A DNA stretch of 64,000 nt from an uncultured Ruminiclostridium sp. (GTDB lineage: Bacteria > Bacillota > Clostridia > Oscillospirales > Ruminococcaceae): contig CANQKE010000004.1 of the NCBI GenBank assembly GCA_947624435.1, forward strand, positions 1-64,000, in the 5' to 3' direction. The translations under genes and the position numbers were made by a program. The notes under the pieces were generated by a model, which was not told the origin of the DNA, made no database searches, and saw nothing but the letters and a program-made list of their open reading frames with translations. This document shows, piece by piece, positions 26,691 through 35,766 of the stretch (position 1 is its first letter; each line of letters begins with the position of its first letter).

Positions 26691-26719
26691 TTGACATTAT
26701 AGGAAATATATTGTATAAT
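26691..26719 (+). promoter_or_regulatory. Perfect consensus promoter of tadA
   Basis: TTGACA (26691-26696), 17 bases, TATAAT (26714-26719). It rules out the upstream in-frame ATG at 26711 as the start of tadA. Confidence 0.92.
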
Positions 26720-26743
26720 TATTACCGGACGGGAGGGGTTTAT

Positions 26744-27193
26744 TTGACTGCTGACGAAGAATATATGACCGTCTGCCTTGAACTTGCGAAAAAGGCGGCA
26801 GAATTGGGAGAATGTCCCGTCGGCGCCGTTGTCATAGATGAAAACGGCGAGATAATAGGTAAAGGCTATAATCGGCGGGAAACCGACAATTCACCTATTG
26901 CACACGCGGAAATTCTCGCAATAGAACAGGCCGCCGCCGTAAAGCAAAGCTGGCGGCTTACCGATTGCACGCTTTATGTAACGCTGGAGCCTTGTCCTAT
27001 GTGCGCGGGAGCTATAATAAACGCACGGATAAAACGCCTGGTTTACGGCGCTTTTGATGAAAAAGGCGGCGTGTGCGCGTCTTTGATGAACATATACGAA
27101 TACCCGTTCAATCATAAACCGATGGTAAGAAGTCGGATATTGCAGGATGAATGTTCGGCGCTGCTGACGGAATTTTTCAGACGTTTGCGCTGA
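26744..27193 (+). CDS. tadA: tRNA-specific adenosine(34) deaminase
   Basis: A 149-residue zinc deaminase converting A34 to inosine in tRNA-Arg(ACG). Zinc site His54-Ala-Glu56 and PCPMC (83-87). The start is TTG 26744: GGGAGGGG lies 6 bases upstream, and the promoter's start site falls between it and the alternative ATG. Length is typical of bacterial TadA. Confidence 0.95.
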   Translation: MTADEEYMTVCLELAKKAAELGECPVGAVVIDENGEIIGKGYNRRETDNSPIAHAEILAIEQAAAVKQSWRLTDCTLYVTLEPCPMCAGAIINARIKRLVYGAFDEKGGVCASLMNIYEYPFNHKPMVRSRILQDECSALLTEFFRRLR

Positions 27194-27290
27194 CGTCCTT
27201 TACTGCGCGTTTATAAAGCATGTCTATAGCGACAAATGCCGCAGCGGCTGCGGCGATAACGGATAAAGTGATGATGATCAGTTTTTTCAT
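27177..27290 (-). CDS. Small single-pass membrane peptide
   Basis: A 37-residue frame: MKKLIIITLSVIAAAAAAF, then VAIDMLYKRAVKDVSANV. It has a basic N-terminus, one ~20-residue hydrophobic helix rich in Ala, and a charged tail. AAAGGAG lies 6 bases before the ATG. It follows the XRE regulator gene by 20 bases on the same strand, and its 3' end overlaps the tail of the convergent tadA by 17 bases. Regulator-plus-membrane-peptide pairs are common, but no family is recognisable. Confidence 0.55.
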   Translation of the reverse strand: MKKLIIITLSVIAAAAAAFVAIDMLYKRAVKDVSANV

Positions 27291-27310
27291 GTTTTCTCCT
27301 TTTTTAACGG

Positions 27311-27985
27311 TCAATCAATGTCCAGTTTTTTTATTCTGCTTTCACACTGCTTAATAAGGCTTAACAGGGCGGTGCCTTGCTTATCGAATTCTTCTTCGAT
27401 TATCGCGGTGGTCAGCAGGGGAGCGTTCTCTGTTTCGGTTTTAGCTGCGTTTACAGCCCCGCTTTCATCTATCTGTATTGCAGAGCTTGAAAGGTAAGGC
27501 GACGCGCCCGCGGGTACCGAGAACATATTCTTATCGTTTTTGTCGTTAGTGGAGTATGTTATGCGAAACGCCTTGTACACCGACAGCATAAGCATAGATG
27601 AAATGTTTTTGGACAAAGCGCGGCATTTTATTCTGCCGAGAAGCCGGTATATTATATCAAGGCTGTTTATTATCAGCTTTTTGTTAAGGATAAGAGCAAG
27701 GTCGCCGTTTTTGTTTTCATCGGGGGATTGTTCAACGGCTTCGGGTATATCGCTTTCGCTTATTATTTCACCGCTGCTCACTGCGGAGCGTCCCAGCAGG
27801 TAATCGGTGGAAACCTTATAGTAATCCGCCGCACGTACCAGAAAATCCAGACCGCACTCACGTTTTCCTTTTTCGTAATGTGAAAGCAGCGCCTGCGCTA
27901 TATTGAGGTCGGCAGCCGCCTGCTTTTGCGTAAGACCTTTTTCTTTGCGCAAAAGTGTCAAAATACGCGGGAAATCATTGTTCAT
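27311..27985 (-). CDS. XRE-family HTH transcriptional regulator
   Basis: A 224-residue protein. Residues 1-66 form an HTH_3 domain ('LRKEKGLTQKQAAADLNIAQALLSHYEKGKRE', 'YYKVSTDYLLGR'). The C-terminal ~155 residues have no recognised domain; 95-150 are predicted mostly helical. Start ATG 27985 or TTG 27988, with a weak CGAGGT upstream. Targets are unknown; the adjacent 37-residue membrane peptide gene is a candidate member of the same operon. Confidence 0.85.
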   Translation of the reverse strand: MNNDFPRILTLLRKEKGLTQKQAAADLNIAQALLSHYEKGKRECGLDFLVRAADYYKVSTDYLLGRSAVSSGEIISESDIPEAVEQSPDENKNGDLALILNKKLIINSLDIIYRLLGRIKCRALSKNISSMLMLSVYKAFRITYSTNDKNDKNMFSVPAGASPYLSSSAIQIDESGAVNAAKTETENAPLLTTAIIEEEFDKQGTALLSLIKQCESRIKKLDID

Positions 27986-28164
27986 CAAGAAATACCTCGC
28001 TCTTGGAATCTTAAAAAATAGTCACACGGTAAATTATATATGAATTATTCCCGATTGTAAAGCGTGATTTTATACAAAAAATCGACGATTTTTTTAGTAA
28101 ATAATTCGGGTTTTGAGAAAATACCGGAGATTTTTATATACAAATTCGACGAAAGGACATAAAA

Positions 28165-28773
28165 ATGAGAAATTACAGGCTGTATTTGATAAGGCACGGG
28201 CTTACCTCGGGAAACATCGAGGGAAAATATATAGGGCTTACCGATCTGCCGCTTTGCGAGGAGGGAAAAAAAGCCATCACAGAGCTTGCAAAAAAGGAAC
28301 TTTACCCGAATGTGCAGAAGGTATATTCCAGCCCGCTGAAGCGCTGCCTGGAAACCGCGGATATAATCTATCCCGAAAAACTGCTGCTGCGCGTGGATGA
28401 GATAGCGGAATGTGATTTCGGCGAATACGAGGGTAAAACTCCTGCGGAGCTTGAGAACAGACCCGACTACGCCGAGTGGATAAAAGGCGGATATGAAGCG
28501 GCTCCTCCCGGCGGGGAAAGCTACGGACATTTCGCTATAAGATGTCTGGACGGATTGGAGTTTATCTTCAAAAATATGATGAAAGAGGATATCACTTCCG
28601 CGGCGGTCATCACTCATTCCGGCGTTATTATGAATCTGCTGGCGGGTTACGGCCTGCCGAAAATGCGGCCGATAGATTTCGCTGTGAATCAGGGCGAGGG
28701 GTACGAGATACACCTAAGCACGTTTTTGTGGCAGCGCGGGCCTGTCTTTGAAATAAAGGGCAGAATTTTCTGA
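28165..28773 (+). CDS. Histidine phosphatase (phosphoglycerate-mutase-like)
   Basis: A 202-residue phosphatase of the CobC/PhoE type. The phospho-accepting His lies in LIRHGLTSGN (residues 6-15), with 'YSSPLKRCLETAD' (~57-69) and 'VITHSGVIMNLL' carrying the second His (~152). AAAGGAC precedes the ATG. It is first in a run with a YcxB-like protein and queH. The substrate is not predictable; a cobalamin role is not supported by neighbours. Confidence 0.88.
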   Translation: MRNYRLYLIRHGLTSGNIEGKYIGLTDLPLCEEGKKAITELAKKELYPNVQKVYSSPLKRCLETADIIYPEKLLLRVDEIAECDFGEYEGKTPAELENRPDYAEWIKGGYEAAPPGGESYGHFAIRCLDGLEFIFKNMMKEDITSAAVITHSGVIMNLLAGYGLPKMRPIDFAVNQGEGYEIHLSTFLWQRGPVFEIKGRIF

Positions 28774-28807
28774 CGGTAACAGGCTCGGCTTACGGAAAGG
28801 AGAATAT

Positions 28808-29317
28808 ATGGTAAGCGCATATATCGAATGGAACAAGGAAAATATAGGCAGATATATAAGTTACACTCTGCTGGGCAAGACCGGCAAAACAAAAGCGCTG
28901 CTGATTTTATACGGGGTGCTGATGGTGCTGCTCGCGGTGTGCGGCGTTTTATCGTGGGTGCTGACCGGATTTGTAATGCTGGCGATTTTTACCATTGCGG
29001 GAGTCGTCATGATAGCGGCGTTTACCGTTATACTGTATTTTGCGATAAAGAAATACGCAAAGGATATTTTGAAGCTTAATACCGATAACAATATAAACGG
29101 GATAGATATCTACGAAAAAGGGTTTAACCTTAAAAATGACGGCGTTCCTGTTGCGGTAGTAGGGTGGGAATCTATTGCGTCGGTGGATATTTTTCGCGAT
29201 GACGCGTATATCACCACGATAAACGGACTTTTATTTATTATAGAACGGGACAAGCTCACCGAGGGAGAGCTTGAGGACATAAGCCGATACGCGTCGGAAA
29301 ACATGGTGGAACAATGA
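28808..29317 (+). CDS. YcxB-like membrane protein
   Basis: A 169-residue protein with two membrane helices (~32-50 and ~56-78) and a cytoplasmic C-terminal beta-rich part. The part 'IDIYEKGFNLKND...VVGWESIASVDIFRDDAYITTINGLLFIIERDKL' matches the YcxB-like domain found in many Firmicutes membrane proteins. AAAGGAG lies upstream. It overlaps queH by four bases (ATGA). Function unknown. Confidence 0.8.
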   Translation: MVSAYIEWNKENIGRYISYTLLGKTGKTKALLILYGVLMVLLAVCGVLSWVLTGFVMLAIFTIAGVVMIAAFTVILYFAIKKYAKDILKLNTDNNINGIDIYEKGFNLKNDGVPVAVVGWESIASVDIFRDDAYITTINGLLFIIERDKLTEGELEDISRYASENMVEQ

Positions 29318-29937
29318 TAAATTATCAGCTTAAAACAGACGAGATGATCAAAAATCTTGACGGCGTGCCGAAGCTGCTGCTGCATTGCTGCTGCGCGCCG
29401 TGCAGCAGTTATGTTTTGGAATATCTGACTGAATATTTTGAGATAACGGCGTTTTTCTATAATCCTAATATTACCGATATCAAGGAATACGAAAAGCGCA
29501 AATCGGAGCTGAAACGTTATATTTCACAGCGCGATTTCCGCTATCCGGTAACGATGATAGACGGAGATCAAGAGCCGGAGGAGTTTTTTGCCATATCAAA
29601 AGGGCGCGAGGATATACCGGAGGGCGGAGAACGCTGCCGTATGTGCTATAAGCTGCGATTGGAAAAGACCGCGCAGCTTGCTAAAGAAAAGAAATACGAT
29701 TATTTTTGCACCACGCTTTCGGTCAGCCCGCATAAAAACGCTCAGTGGTTAAACGAGATAGGCGGAGAGTTGGAGCAAAAATACGGCGTTATGTATCTAT
29801 ATTCGGATTTCAAAAAACGCAACGGATATAAGCGTTCTATCGAGCTTTCCGCCGAGTACGGACTGTACAGGCAGAATTTCTGCGGCTGCGTTTTCAGTCA
29901 AAAACAGTCGTTAAAGCAAGAAATTTCGGAAAAATAA
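29314..29937 (+). CDS. queH: Epoxyqueuosine reductase QueH
   Basis: A 207-residue iron-sulfur enzyme performing the last step of queuosine synthesis in organisms that lack QueG. N-terminal 'LLLHCCCAPCSS' (~22-32), GGERCRMCYKLRL (~107-119), 'TTLSVSPHKN' and the C-terminal FCGCVFS supply the conserved cysteines of the DUF208/QueH family. Start ATG 29314 overlaps the YcxB gene stop. Together with QueA and Tgt elsewhere in the window it completes the tRNA-linked part of the pathway. Confidence 0.95.
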   Translation: MINYQLKTDEMIKNLDGVPKLLLHCCCAPCSSYVLEYLTEYFEITAFFYNPNITDIKEYEKRKSELKRYISQRDFRYPVTMIDGDQEPEEFFAISKGREDIPEGGERCRMCYKLRLEKTAQLAKEKKYDYFCTTLSVSPHKNAQWLNEIGGELEQKYGVMYLYSDFKKRNGYKRSIELSAEYGLYRQNFCGCVFSQKQSLKQEISEK

Positions 29938-29947
29938 CAAAAAACAG

Positions 29948-29976
29948 TTGTCAAAAATGTTTTTTTGTGATAAAAT
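29948..29976 (+). promoter_or_regulatory. Promoter of the corA leader
   Basis: TTGTCA (29948-29953), 17 bases, TAAAAT (29971-29976). The implied 5' leader to corA is about 235 nt. Confidence 0.75.
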
Positions 29977-30042
29977 AATAAAGGTTATGACTATATAGCA
30001 AGGAAAAATTTTCTTTGTAAAATCAAGAAGGGGTGATCTGCA

Positions 30043-30153
30043 ATGTCGGCGGACGAATACGGGCGATGCCGTTTTATTGAATACAGTGCGCGGAAATTGC
30101 CGGTCATCGGCTCTTTCTGCATTTATCTTGACCGCTTTTTTACGCAGGCCTGA
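30043..30153 (+). CDS. 36-codon leader ORF upstream of corA
   Basis: ATG 30043 is preceded by AAGGGGTGAT at good spacing and opens MSADEYGRCRFIEYSARKLP. It then continues VIGSFCIYLDRFFTQA and stops 63 bases before the corA ATG. The 5' end of the ORF (TCGGCGG) is complementary to bases just after its stop (CCGCCGA, about 30153-30159), so ribosome position could alter folding near the corA start. No M-box or mgtA-like motif is recognisable. It may be a regulatory leader peptide for magnesium uptake, which is inference. Confidence 0.5.
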   Translation: MSADEYGRCRFIEYSARKLPVIGSFCIYLDRFFTQA

Positions 30154-30216
30154 CCGCCGATGTTAGTATCGCGCCTGTCTGCGTGTGAGAAAGCGCATGT
30201 CAGAAAGAGGTGTGAT

Positions 30217-31149
30217 ATGCTGAAATTTTACAAATCTGTAGACAACACTATCCTACAGACCGAGACGTTAGAGCCGGGCTGTTGGGTATCGGCGGTAGCC
30301 CCCACCGAAACGGAAATATCAGCGCTTGAGGAGGGTCTGGGCATAGACCGCGATTTTATACGTTCCGCCCTTGACGAGGAGGAGACCTCGCGTATCGAGA
30401 GTGAGAACGATCAGACGCTTATAATACTGGACTATCCGGTCGCTGAAAAATCCGACGAGGACGAAACCATAAGCTATTATACTATGCCTATGGGCATAAT
30501 CCTTACCGAAACGAATATAGTAACCGTCTGCCTGCGTGATAACATCATCGTGGAGGATTTCGCACAGGGCGTTGTAAAGGGCGTAAAGCCGCAGCTAAAG
30601 ACAAGATTTACCTTTTATATGCTGCTGAGGATAGCCGGCAAATACCTGCAATATCTTAAACAGATAGATAAGCTGTCCGGTTACGTTGAGGCTCAGCTGC
30701 GCAAGTCAATGAAAAACAAGGAGCTTTTGCAGCTGCTGGGTCTGCAAAAATCACTGGTCTATTTTTCCACTTCGCTGAAATCGACCGAAACGGTGTTGGA
30801 AAAGATACACAGAGGACGCGTGATAAAGCTGTACGAAGAGGACGAGGATCTGTTGGAGGATCTTCTGGTCGAAGTAAAGCAGGGTATCGAGATGAGCAAT
30901 ATATACTCAAACATCATATCCGGTACCACCGAAGCGTATGCGGGCATAATCTCAAACAATCTGAATATAGTCATGAAGGTGCTGACCGTTATTACCATCG
31001 TTATGTCGGTGCCGACCATGGTCTTTAGCTTTTACGGAATGAACGTAGGCGACCTGCCATTGCCGTATACCTGGTTCACATTGGGTATTTCCGCGCTGCT
31101 GGCGATAGTCGTTGCTATAATAATCACAAGAAATAAATTTTTCAAATAA
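30217..31149 (+). CDS. corA: CorA-family divalent cation transporter
   Basis: A 310-residue protein with a large N-terminal cytoplasmic alpha/beta funnel, a long helix, and two C-terminal membrane helices separated by the signature YGMNVG. This is the Mg2+ selectivity loop of CorA pentamers. ATG 30217 (MLKFYKSVDN) with AAAGAGGTGTGAT upstream is chosen over 30160, which overlaps the leader structure. Length is within the CorA range. Confidence 0.94.
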   Translation: MLKFYKSVDNTILQTETLEPGCWVSAVAPTETEISALEEGLGIDRDFIRSALDEEETSRIESENDQTLIILDYPVAEKSDEDETISYYTMPMGIILTETNIVTVCLRDNIIVEDFAQGVVKGVKPQLKTRFTFYMLLRIAGKYLQYLKQIDKLSGYVEAQLRKSMKNKELLQLLGLQKSLVYFSTSLKSTETVLEKIHRGRVIKLYEEDEDLLEDLLVEVKQGIEMSNIYSNIISGTTEAYAGIISNNLNIVMKVLTVITIVMSVPTMVFSFYGMNVGDLPLPYTWFTLGISALLAIVVAIIITRNKFFK

Positions 31150-31191
31150 CTGCGGAAAGGGGATACTTCTTTACAGAGGTAATGTCATATT

Positions 31192-31926
31192 ATGGAAAAA
31201 GTCAGGGTTACTATAAACGGACATGATTTTAATCTGAAGAGCGACGATCCCGCGAGGATACGCGCGGCGGCGGAAGAACTTAAAAAGAAGATATCACAGA
31301 TAAGCATCGCCGCTACCGGTATGTCCCCCTCGGATACGATCATACTTTCCGCATTGGATATCGCCGATGAGGCGCAGGACGCAAAAGAGACCGCACAGTC
31401 CGCAAAGAAAATGTGCGAGGACTACGAAGCGCAGATAGCACAGCTTACCGCTAAGCTGGAAGAGTATGATAAGAGCAGCGAGGAAAATGACAGCGCCGCC
31501 AAAAATCTTGAGCTGGCTAACGGACGTATAACAAAGCTTGAGAACGAAAACAACGAGCTTATCTCGGAAAACGATAAGCTTATATCAAAAGCAAAAGCGC
31601 TGGAAGAGCAGAGGGACGAGCTTTCCTCCAAAAATAAGGCGCTGGAAAGCAAAATAGCGCAGCTTGAGACCTCCTGGAACAATCTAAAAAAAGAATATGC
31701 GCGTTCTCATAATAAGCCGGACGATATTTCCGGCGCGAACGAGCAGGAGATCGCGGTACTTAAAGACACCGTCGCTACTTATGAGAAAACCTTTGACGGG
31801 TATGTAAAGCAGAAAAGCGCGGAGATAACCGAGCTTAACGACGAGCTTAACTCGCTTAGGAAAAAATACTCCGAGCTCAGCGAGCAGATGAGCGAGATCG
31901 TCAATGACGGTCAGATGACATTATGA
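31192..31926 (+). CDS. zapA: ZapA-domain protein with long coiled-coil tail
   Basis: A 244-residue protein. Residues 1-90 are the ZapA domain ('KVRVTINGHDFNLKSDDPARIRAAAEELKKKI', 'ILSALDIADE'), which bundles FtsZ filaments at the division site. Residues 75-240 are a continuous Glu/Lys/Leu-rich coiled coil, making it about twice the usual ZapA length (~85-110), as in several Clostridia. The stop overlaps the start of the U32 protease gene (ATGA). Confidence 0.88.
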   Translation: MEKVRVTINGHDFNLKSDDPARIRAAAEELKKKISQISIAATGMSPSDTIILSALDIADEAQDAKETAQSAKKMCEDYEAQIAQLTAKLEEYDKSSEENDSAAKNLELANGRITKLENENNELISENDKLISKAKALEEQRDELSSKNKALESKIAQLETSWNNLKKEYARSHNKPDDISGANEQEIAVLKDTVATYEKTFDGYVKQKSAEITELNDELNSLRKKYSELSEQMSEIVNDGQMTL

Positions 31927-34019
31927 GCGAGATACTTGCCCCTTGCGGAACATCAGACGCACTTACGGCTGCCGTTAATTCGGGAGCCGACGCCGTTTAT
32001 TTGGGAGGACGTTCTTTCAATGCACGGCAAAGCGCGGATAATTTTAATAACGAGCAGTTGGTTAAAGCCATAGAGTTTTGCCACCGAAATTCGGTAAAGG
32101 TATATCTAACGCTGAATACTATAGTATTCGATAGTGAAATAAAAGACCTTATAGAAACGATAACGGCTTATTCGCGGGCGGGCGCGGACGCGCTTATAAT
32201 ACAGGACCTCGGCGTGGCAAGTCTGGCGCGCGAGATAGTGCCGGATATGCCGCTGCACGCCTCTACTCAAATGACGGTAAATTCCGTAAGCGGAGCTAAG
32301 CTCGCAAAAGAATTGGGCTTTTCCAGAGTGGTGCTCGGCAGGGAGCTTTCCTTTGAGCAGATAAAGAAGATAATTTCCGGCTGCGATATAGAAACTGAGT
32401 TATTTATCCACGGTGCGCTGTGCGTCAGCGTCAGCGGGCAGTGTTATATGAGCGCTATGCTCGGAGGCAGAAGCGCAAACAGAGGCTCATGCGCACAGCC
32501 CTGCCGCTTGGGATTTTCCTGCGGGGATCGTCAGAACGTGCTGTCGCTTAAAGACCTTTCACTTGTCGATAAGCTGACGGCGCTGAGAGATATCGGGGTA
32601 ACTTCCTTTAAGATAGAAGGGAGAATGAAGCGGCCGGAGTACGTCGCGGCTGCGGTCAATGCCTGCCGTGCGGCTTTAGACGGCAAAAATCCGGATATAT
32701 CTTTACTCCGCGATGTGTTTTCACGCAGCGGTTTTACCGACGGTTATTATACCGGAGATATGAACGATATGCAGGGCATACGCACTAAAGACGACGTGGG
32801 CGCGTCTATGCACGCGGTTTCCAAAGCAAAAAATCTCTATTCTGCCCCTTATAAAAGATATAAAACCGATATATCGGTGAATATCGCGGCAAATAAGCCG
32901 ATCTTTGCAGCGGCGTCGGTCGACGGACTGACGGTTACCGCGGAAGGGAAAATACCGGAAAAGGCGCTTTCCAGAGAGATAACGGAGCAGACGGTAATTA
33001 ATCAGATAGGAAAACTCGGCGGTACGGCGTTTTATGCCGGAAATATCGTCGTTTCGGCAGAGCCCGGACTGTCGGTAAGCCTTTCGGAGCTTAACGAGCT
33101 TAGGAGAAATTTGACCGACAAGCTCGCTAAAGCGCTGCTTGAGAAAAATACCCGAAATTACAAGTGCAATAATATTGATATTTTGCCGCGCTTTCAAAAA
33201 ACAATAAGCCGTCAGGAATTAAGGTGCAGCGTTTATAATGCCGAGCAGCTTGACATTGCGCTAAGCGAAAAGGCGTTTTCTCTTATCTATGCGCCTATGG
33301 AATTGTTAGACGCAAAAACGCCGGACAAGAATAGAATAATCGCGGTGCCGCCGGTATTCCTCGGCGACTGTGAGGAGAAAACGCTTGCAGGGCTTTCGGA
33401 GCTTAAAAGATACGGCTTTGAAAAAACGGCGGTGCATACTTTGTCGCATATAATGCTGGCTCGCAGGGCGGGTATGTCGGCATACGGCACATTCCGATTG
33501 AACGCCGCCAATCGTTACACTTTAAGTGAGCTTTTAGCGCTTGGAGTGCGGGACGCGGTGCTTTCACCAGAGCTTACTTTGCACGCCGGAAAAGAGCTTT
33601 GTCTCGGCTCGCAAATAAGTTGCGGAGTGATAGCTTACGGAAGCTTGCCGCTTATGCTGACAAGGCGCTGTCCGATAAAGGACGGCAGACCTTGCGGCAG
33701 TATAAAGCGCGGCTGCCCGCATTTTATCACCGACCGATACGGAAAGAAAATGCCTTGTATATGTTCTGATAACGCGGTGGAGATACTAAATCCCGACCGG
33801 CTTTATCTCGGTGATAAACCGGAGGATACGGCGGGATTTGATTTTCTGCTGATGAATTTTACCGATGAAGAGGATATCGTAGGTATAACAAAAAGTTTTA
33901 TAAGTCATTCGGAGTGTAAGGTCGGATTTACACGCGGATTGTATTATAAAGGCACTTCAGATATAAAAAAGAATTTATCCGGAGGAGATTATGAAGATAA
34001 AAGTAAAAAAGCTCCGTGA
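31923..34019 (+). CDS. Peptidase U32-family protein
   Basis: A 698-residue protein. The N-terminal TIM-barrel U32 domain (1-~270) contains 'ELFIHGALCVSVSGQCYMSAMLGGRSANRGSCAQPCRL' with the Cys set known to bind an iron-sulfur cluster in RlhA/TrhP/UbiU relatives. A middle part (~300-390) and a C-terminal Cys-rich region ('RRCPIKDGRPCGSIKRGCPHFITDRYGKKMPC') follow. The family includes tRNA/rRNA hydroxylation proteins, so a role in RNA modification is as likely as proteolysis. It is coupled to zapA at its start and overlaps dut by 29 bases. Confidence 0.9.
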   Translation: MSEILAPCGTSDALTAAVNSGADAVYLGGRSFNARQSADNFNNEQLVKAIEFCHRNSVKVYLTLNTIVFDSEIKDLIETITAYSRAGADALIIQDLGVASLAREIVPDMPLHASTQMTVNSVSGAKLAKELGFSRVVLGRELSFEQIKKIISGCDIETELFIHGALCVSVSGQCYMSAMLGGRSANRGSCAQPCRLGFSCGDRQNVLSLKDLSLVDKLTALRDIGVTSFKIEGRMKRPEYVAAAVNACRAALDGKNPDISLLRDVFSRSGFTDGYYTGDMNDMQGIRTKDDVGASMHAVSKAKNLYSAPYKRYKTDISVNIAANKPIFAAASVDGLTVTAEGKIPEKALSREITEQTVINQIGKLGGTAFYAGNIVVSAEPGLSVSLSELNELRRNLTDKLAKALLEKNTRNYKCNNIDILPRFQKTISRQELRCSVYNAEQLDIALSEKAFSLIYAPMELLDAKTPDKNRIIAVPPVFLGDCEEKTLAGLSELKRYGFEKTAVHTLSHIMLARRAGMSAYGTFRLNAANRYTLSELLALGVRDAVLSPELTLHAGKELCLGSQISCGVIAYGSLPLMLTRRCPIKDGRPCGSIKRGCPHFITDRYGKKMPCICSDNAVEILNPDRLYLGDKPEDTAGFDFLLMNFTDEEDIVGITKSFISHSECKVGFTRGLYYKGTSDIKKNLSGGDYEDKSKKAP

Positions 34020-34428
34020 AAAAGCGGTGCTGCCGTTTCGCGCTACCGAAGCCAGCGCCGGAGCTGATCTGTACTGCTGTATAGATGAAGCTGTTTGTAT
34101 CGCCCCGGGAGAACGCAAGCTTATACCCACCGGGATAGCCGTGCAGATACCCGAGGGCTGCGGCGGCTTTGTTTTTCCCCGCAGCGGCAGCGCGATAAAA
34201 AAAGGGCTTTCTATGGCGAACGCAGTCGGCGTTATTGACAGCGACTACCGCGGAGAGCTATGCGTGCCTCTTATAAACCTCGGCAGTGAGCCTATCGTTA
34301 TAGAAAACGGCGAGAGGATAGCGCAGCTTGTAATAATTCCGGTCAAGCTGTGCGGCTATGAAGAAAGCGATACGCTGGACGAAACAGCGCGCGGCTTGGG
34401 AGGATTCGGCTCTACCGGAACCAAATAA
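33991..34428 (+). CDS. dut: dUTP diphosphatase
   Basis: A 145-residue trimeric dUTPase with motifs 'AGADLY' (1), 'PRSGSAIKKG' (2), 'GVIDSDYRGEL' with catalytic Asp (3), 'RIAQLVI' (4) and the C-terminal P-loop-like 'RGLGGFGSTG' (5). Start ATG 33991 lies inside the end of the U32 gene with GGAGGAG upstream. It removes dUTP and supplies dUMP. Confidence 0.96.
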   Translation: MKIKVKKLREKAVLPFRATEASAGADLYCCIDEAVCIAPGERKLIPTGIAVQIPEGCGGFVFPRSGSAIKKGLSMANAVGVIDSDYRGELCVPLINLGSEPIVIENGERIAQLVIIPVKLCGYEESDTLDETARGLGGFGSTGTK

Positions 34429-34439
34429 GCATATATCGG

Positions 34440-34467
34440 CGTAAGACGGCTGATTCTTACGAATTTT
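34440..34467 (+). terminator. Probable terminator after dut
   Basis: CGTAAGA, an 8-base loop, TCTTACG, then AATTTT, 11 bases after the dut stop. Confidence 0.55.
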
Positions 34468-34574
34468 CCGAAAAACCGGAGCGTTTGTTCACAAAAATGC
34501 TTATATAGGTAAAATTGCATAATTTTTGCGCAAAATCCGACAATAATTTATGGATAATTAATTTGCTTTTTTTA

Positions 34575-34603
34575 TTGTATGAGTATGGATTTCGTGTTAT
34601 AAT
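34575..34603 (+). promoter_or_regulatory. Promoter of the mreBCD-mrdA operon
   Basis: TTGTAT (34575-34580), 17 bases, TATAAT (34598-34603), 46 bases before mreB. Confidence 0.8.
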
Positions 34604-34613
34604 ATAGTAATAG

Positions 34614-35675
<1,062 letters not shown>

Positions 35676-35695
35676 TCCGGATTTTTTGAAATACG

Positions 35696-35723
35696 ATATG
35701 GCTGGCTGTAAGGTCAGTCATAT
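35696..35723 (+). other. Hairpin between mreB and mreC
   Basis: ATATGGCTGGC, a 6-base loop, GTCAGTCATAT: an 11-bp stem with two G-U pairs in the 91-base mreB-mreC gap. No T-tract follows, so it is more likely an mRNA-processing or stability element, setting mreB apart from mreCD-mrdA, than a full terminator. Confidence 0.5.
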
Positions 35724-35766
35724 ACTTTATATGTAGTACGACATAATACTTTGAAAGGCTAACAAA

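Noticed and set aside
29938..30216. M-box magnesium riboswitch upstream of corA
   Set aside because: No M-box core or terminator; instead a translated-looking short ORF is seen.
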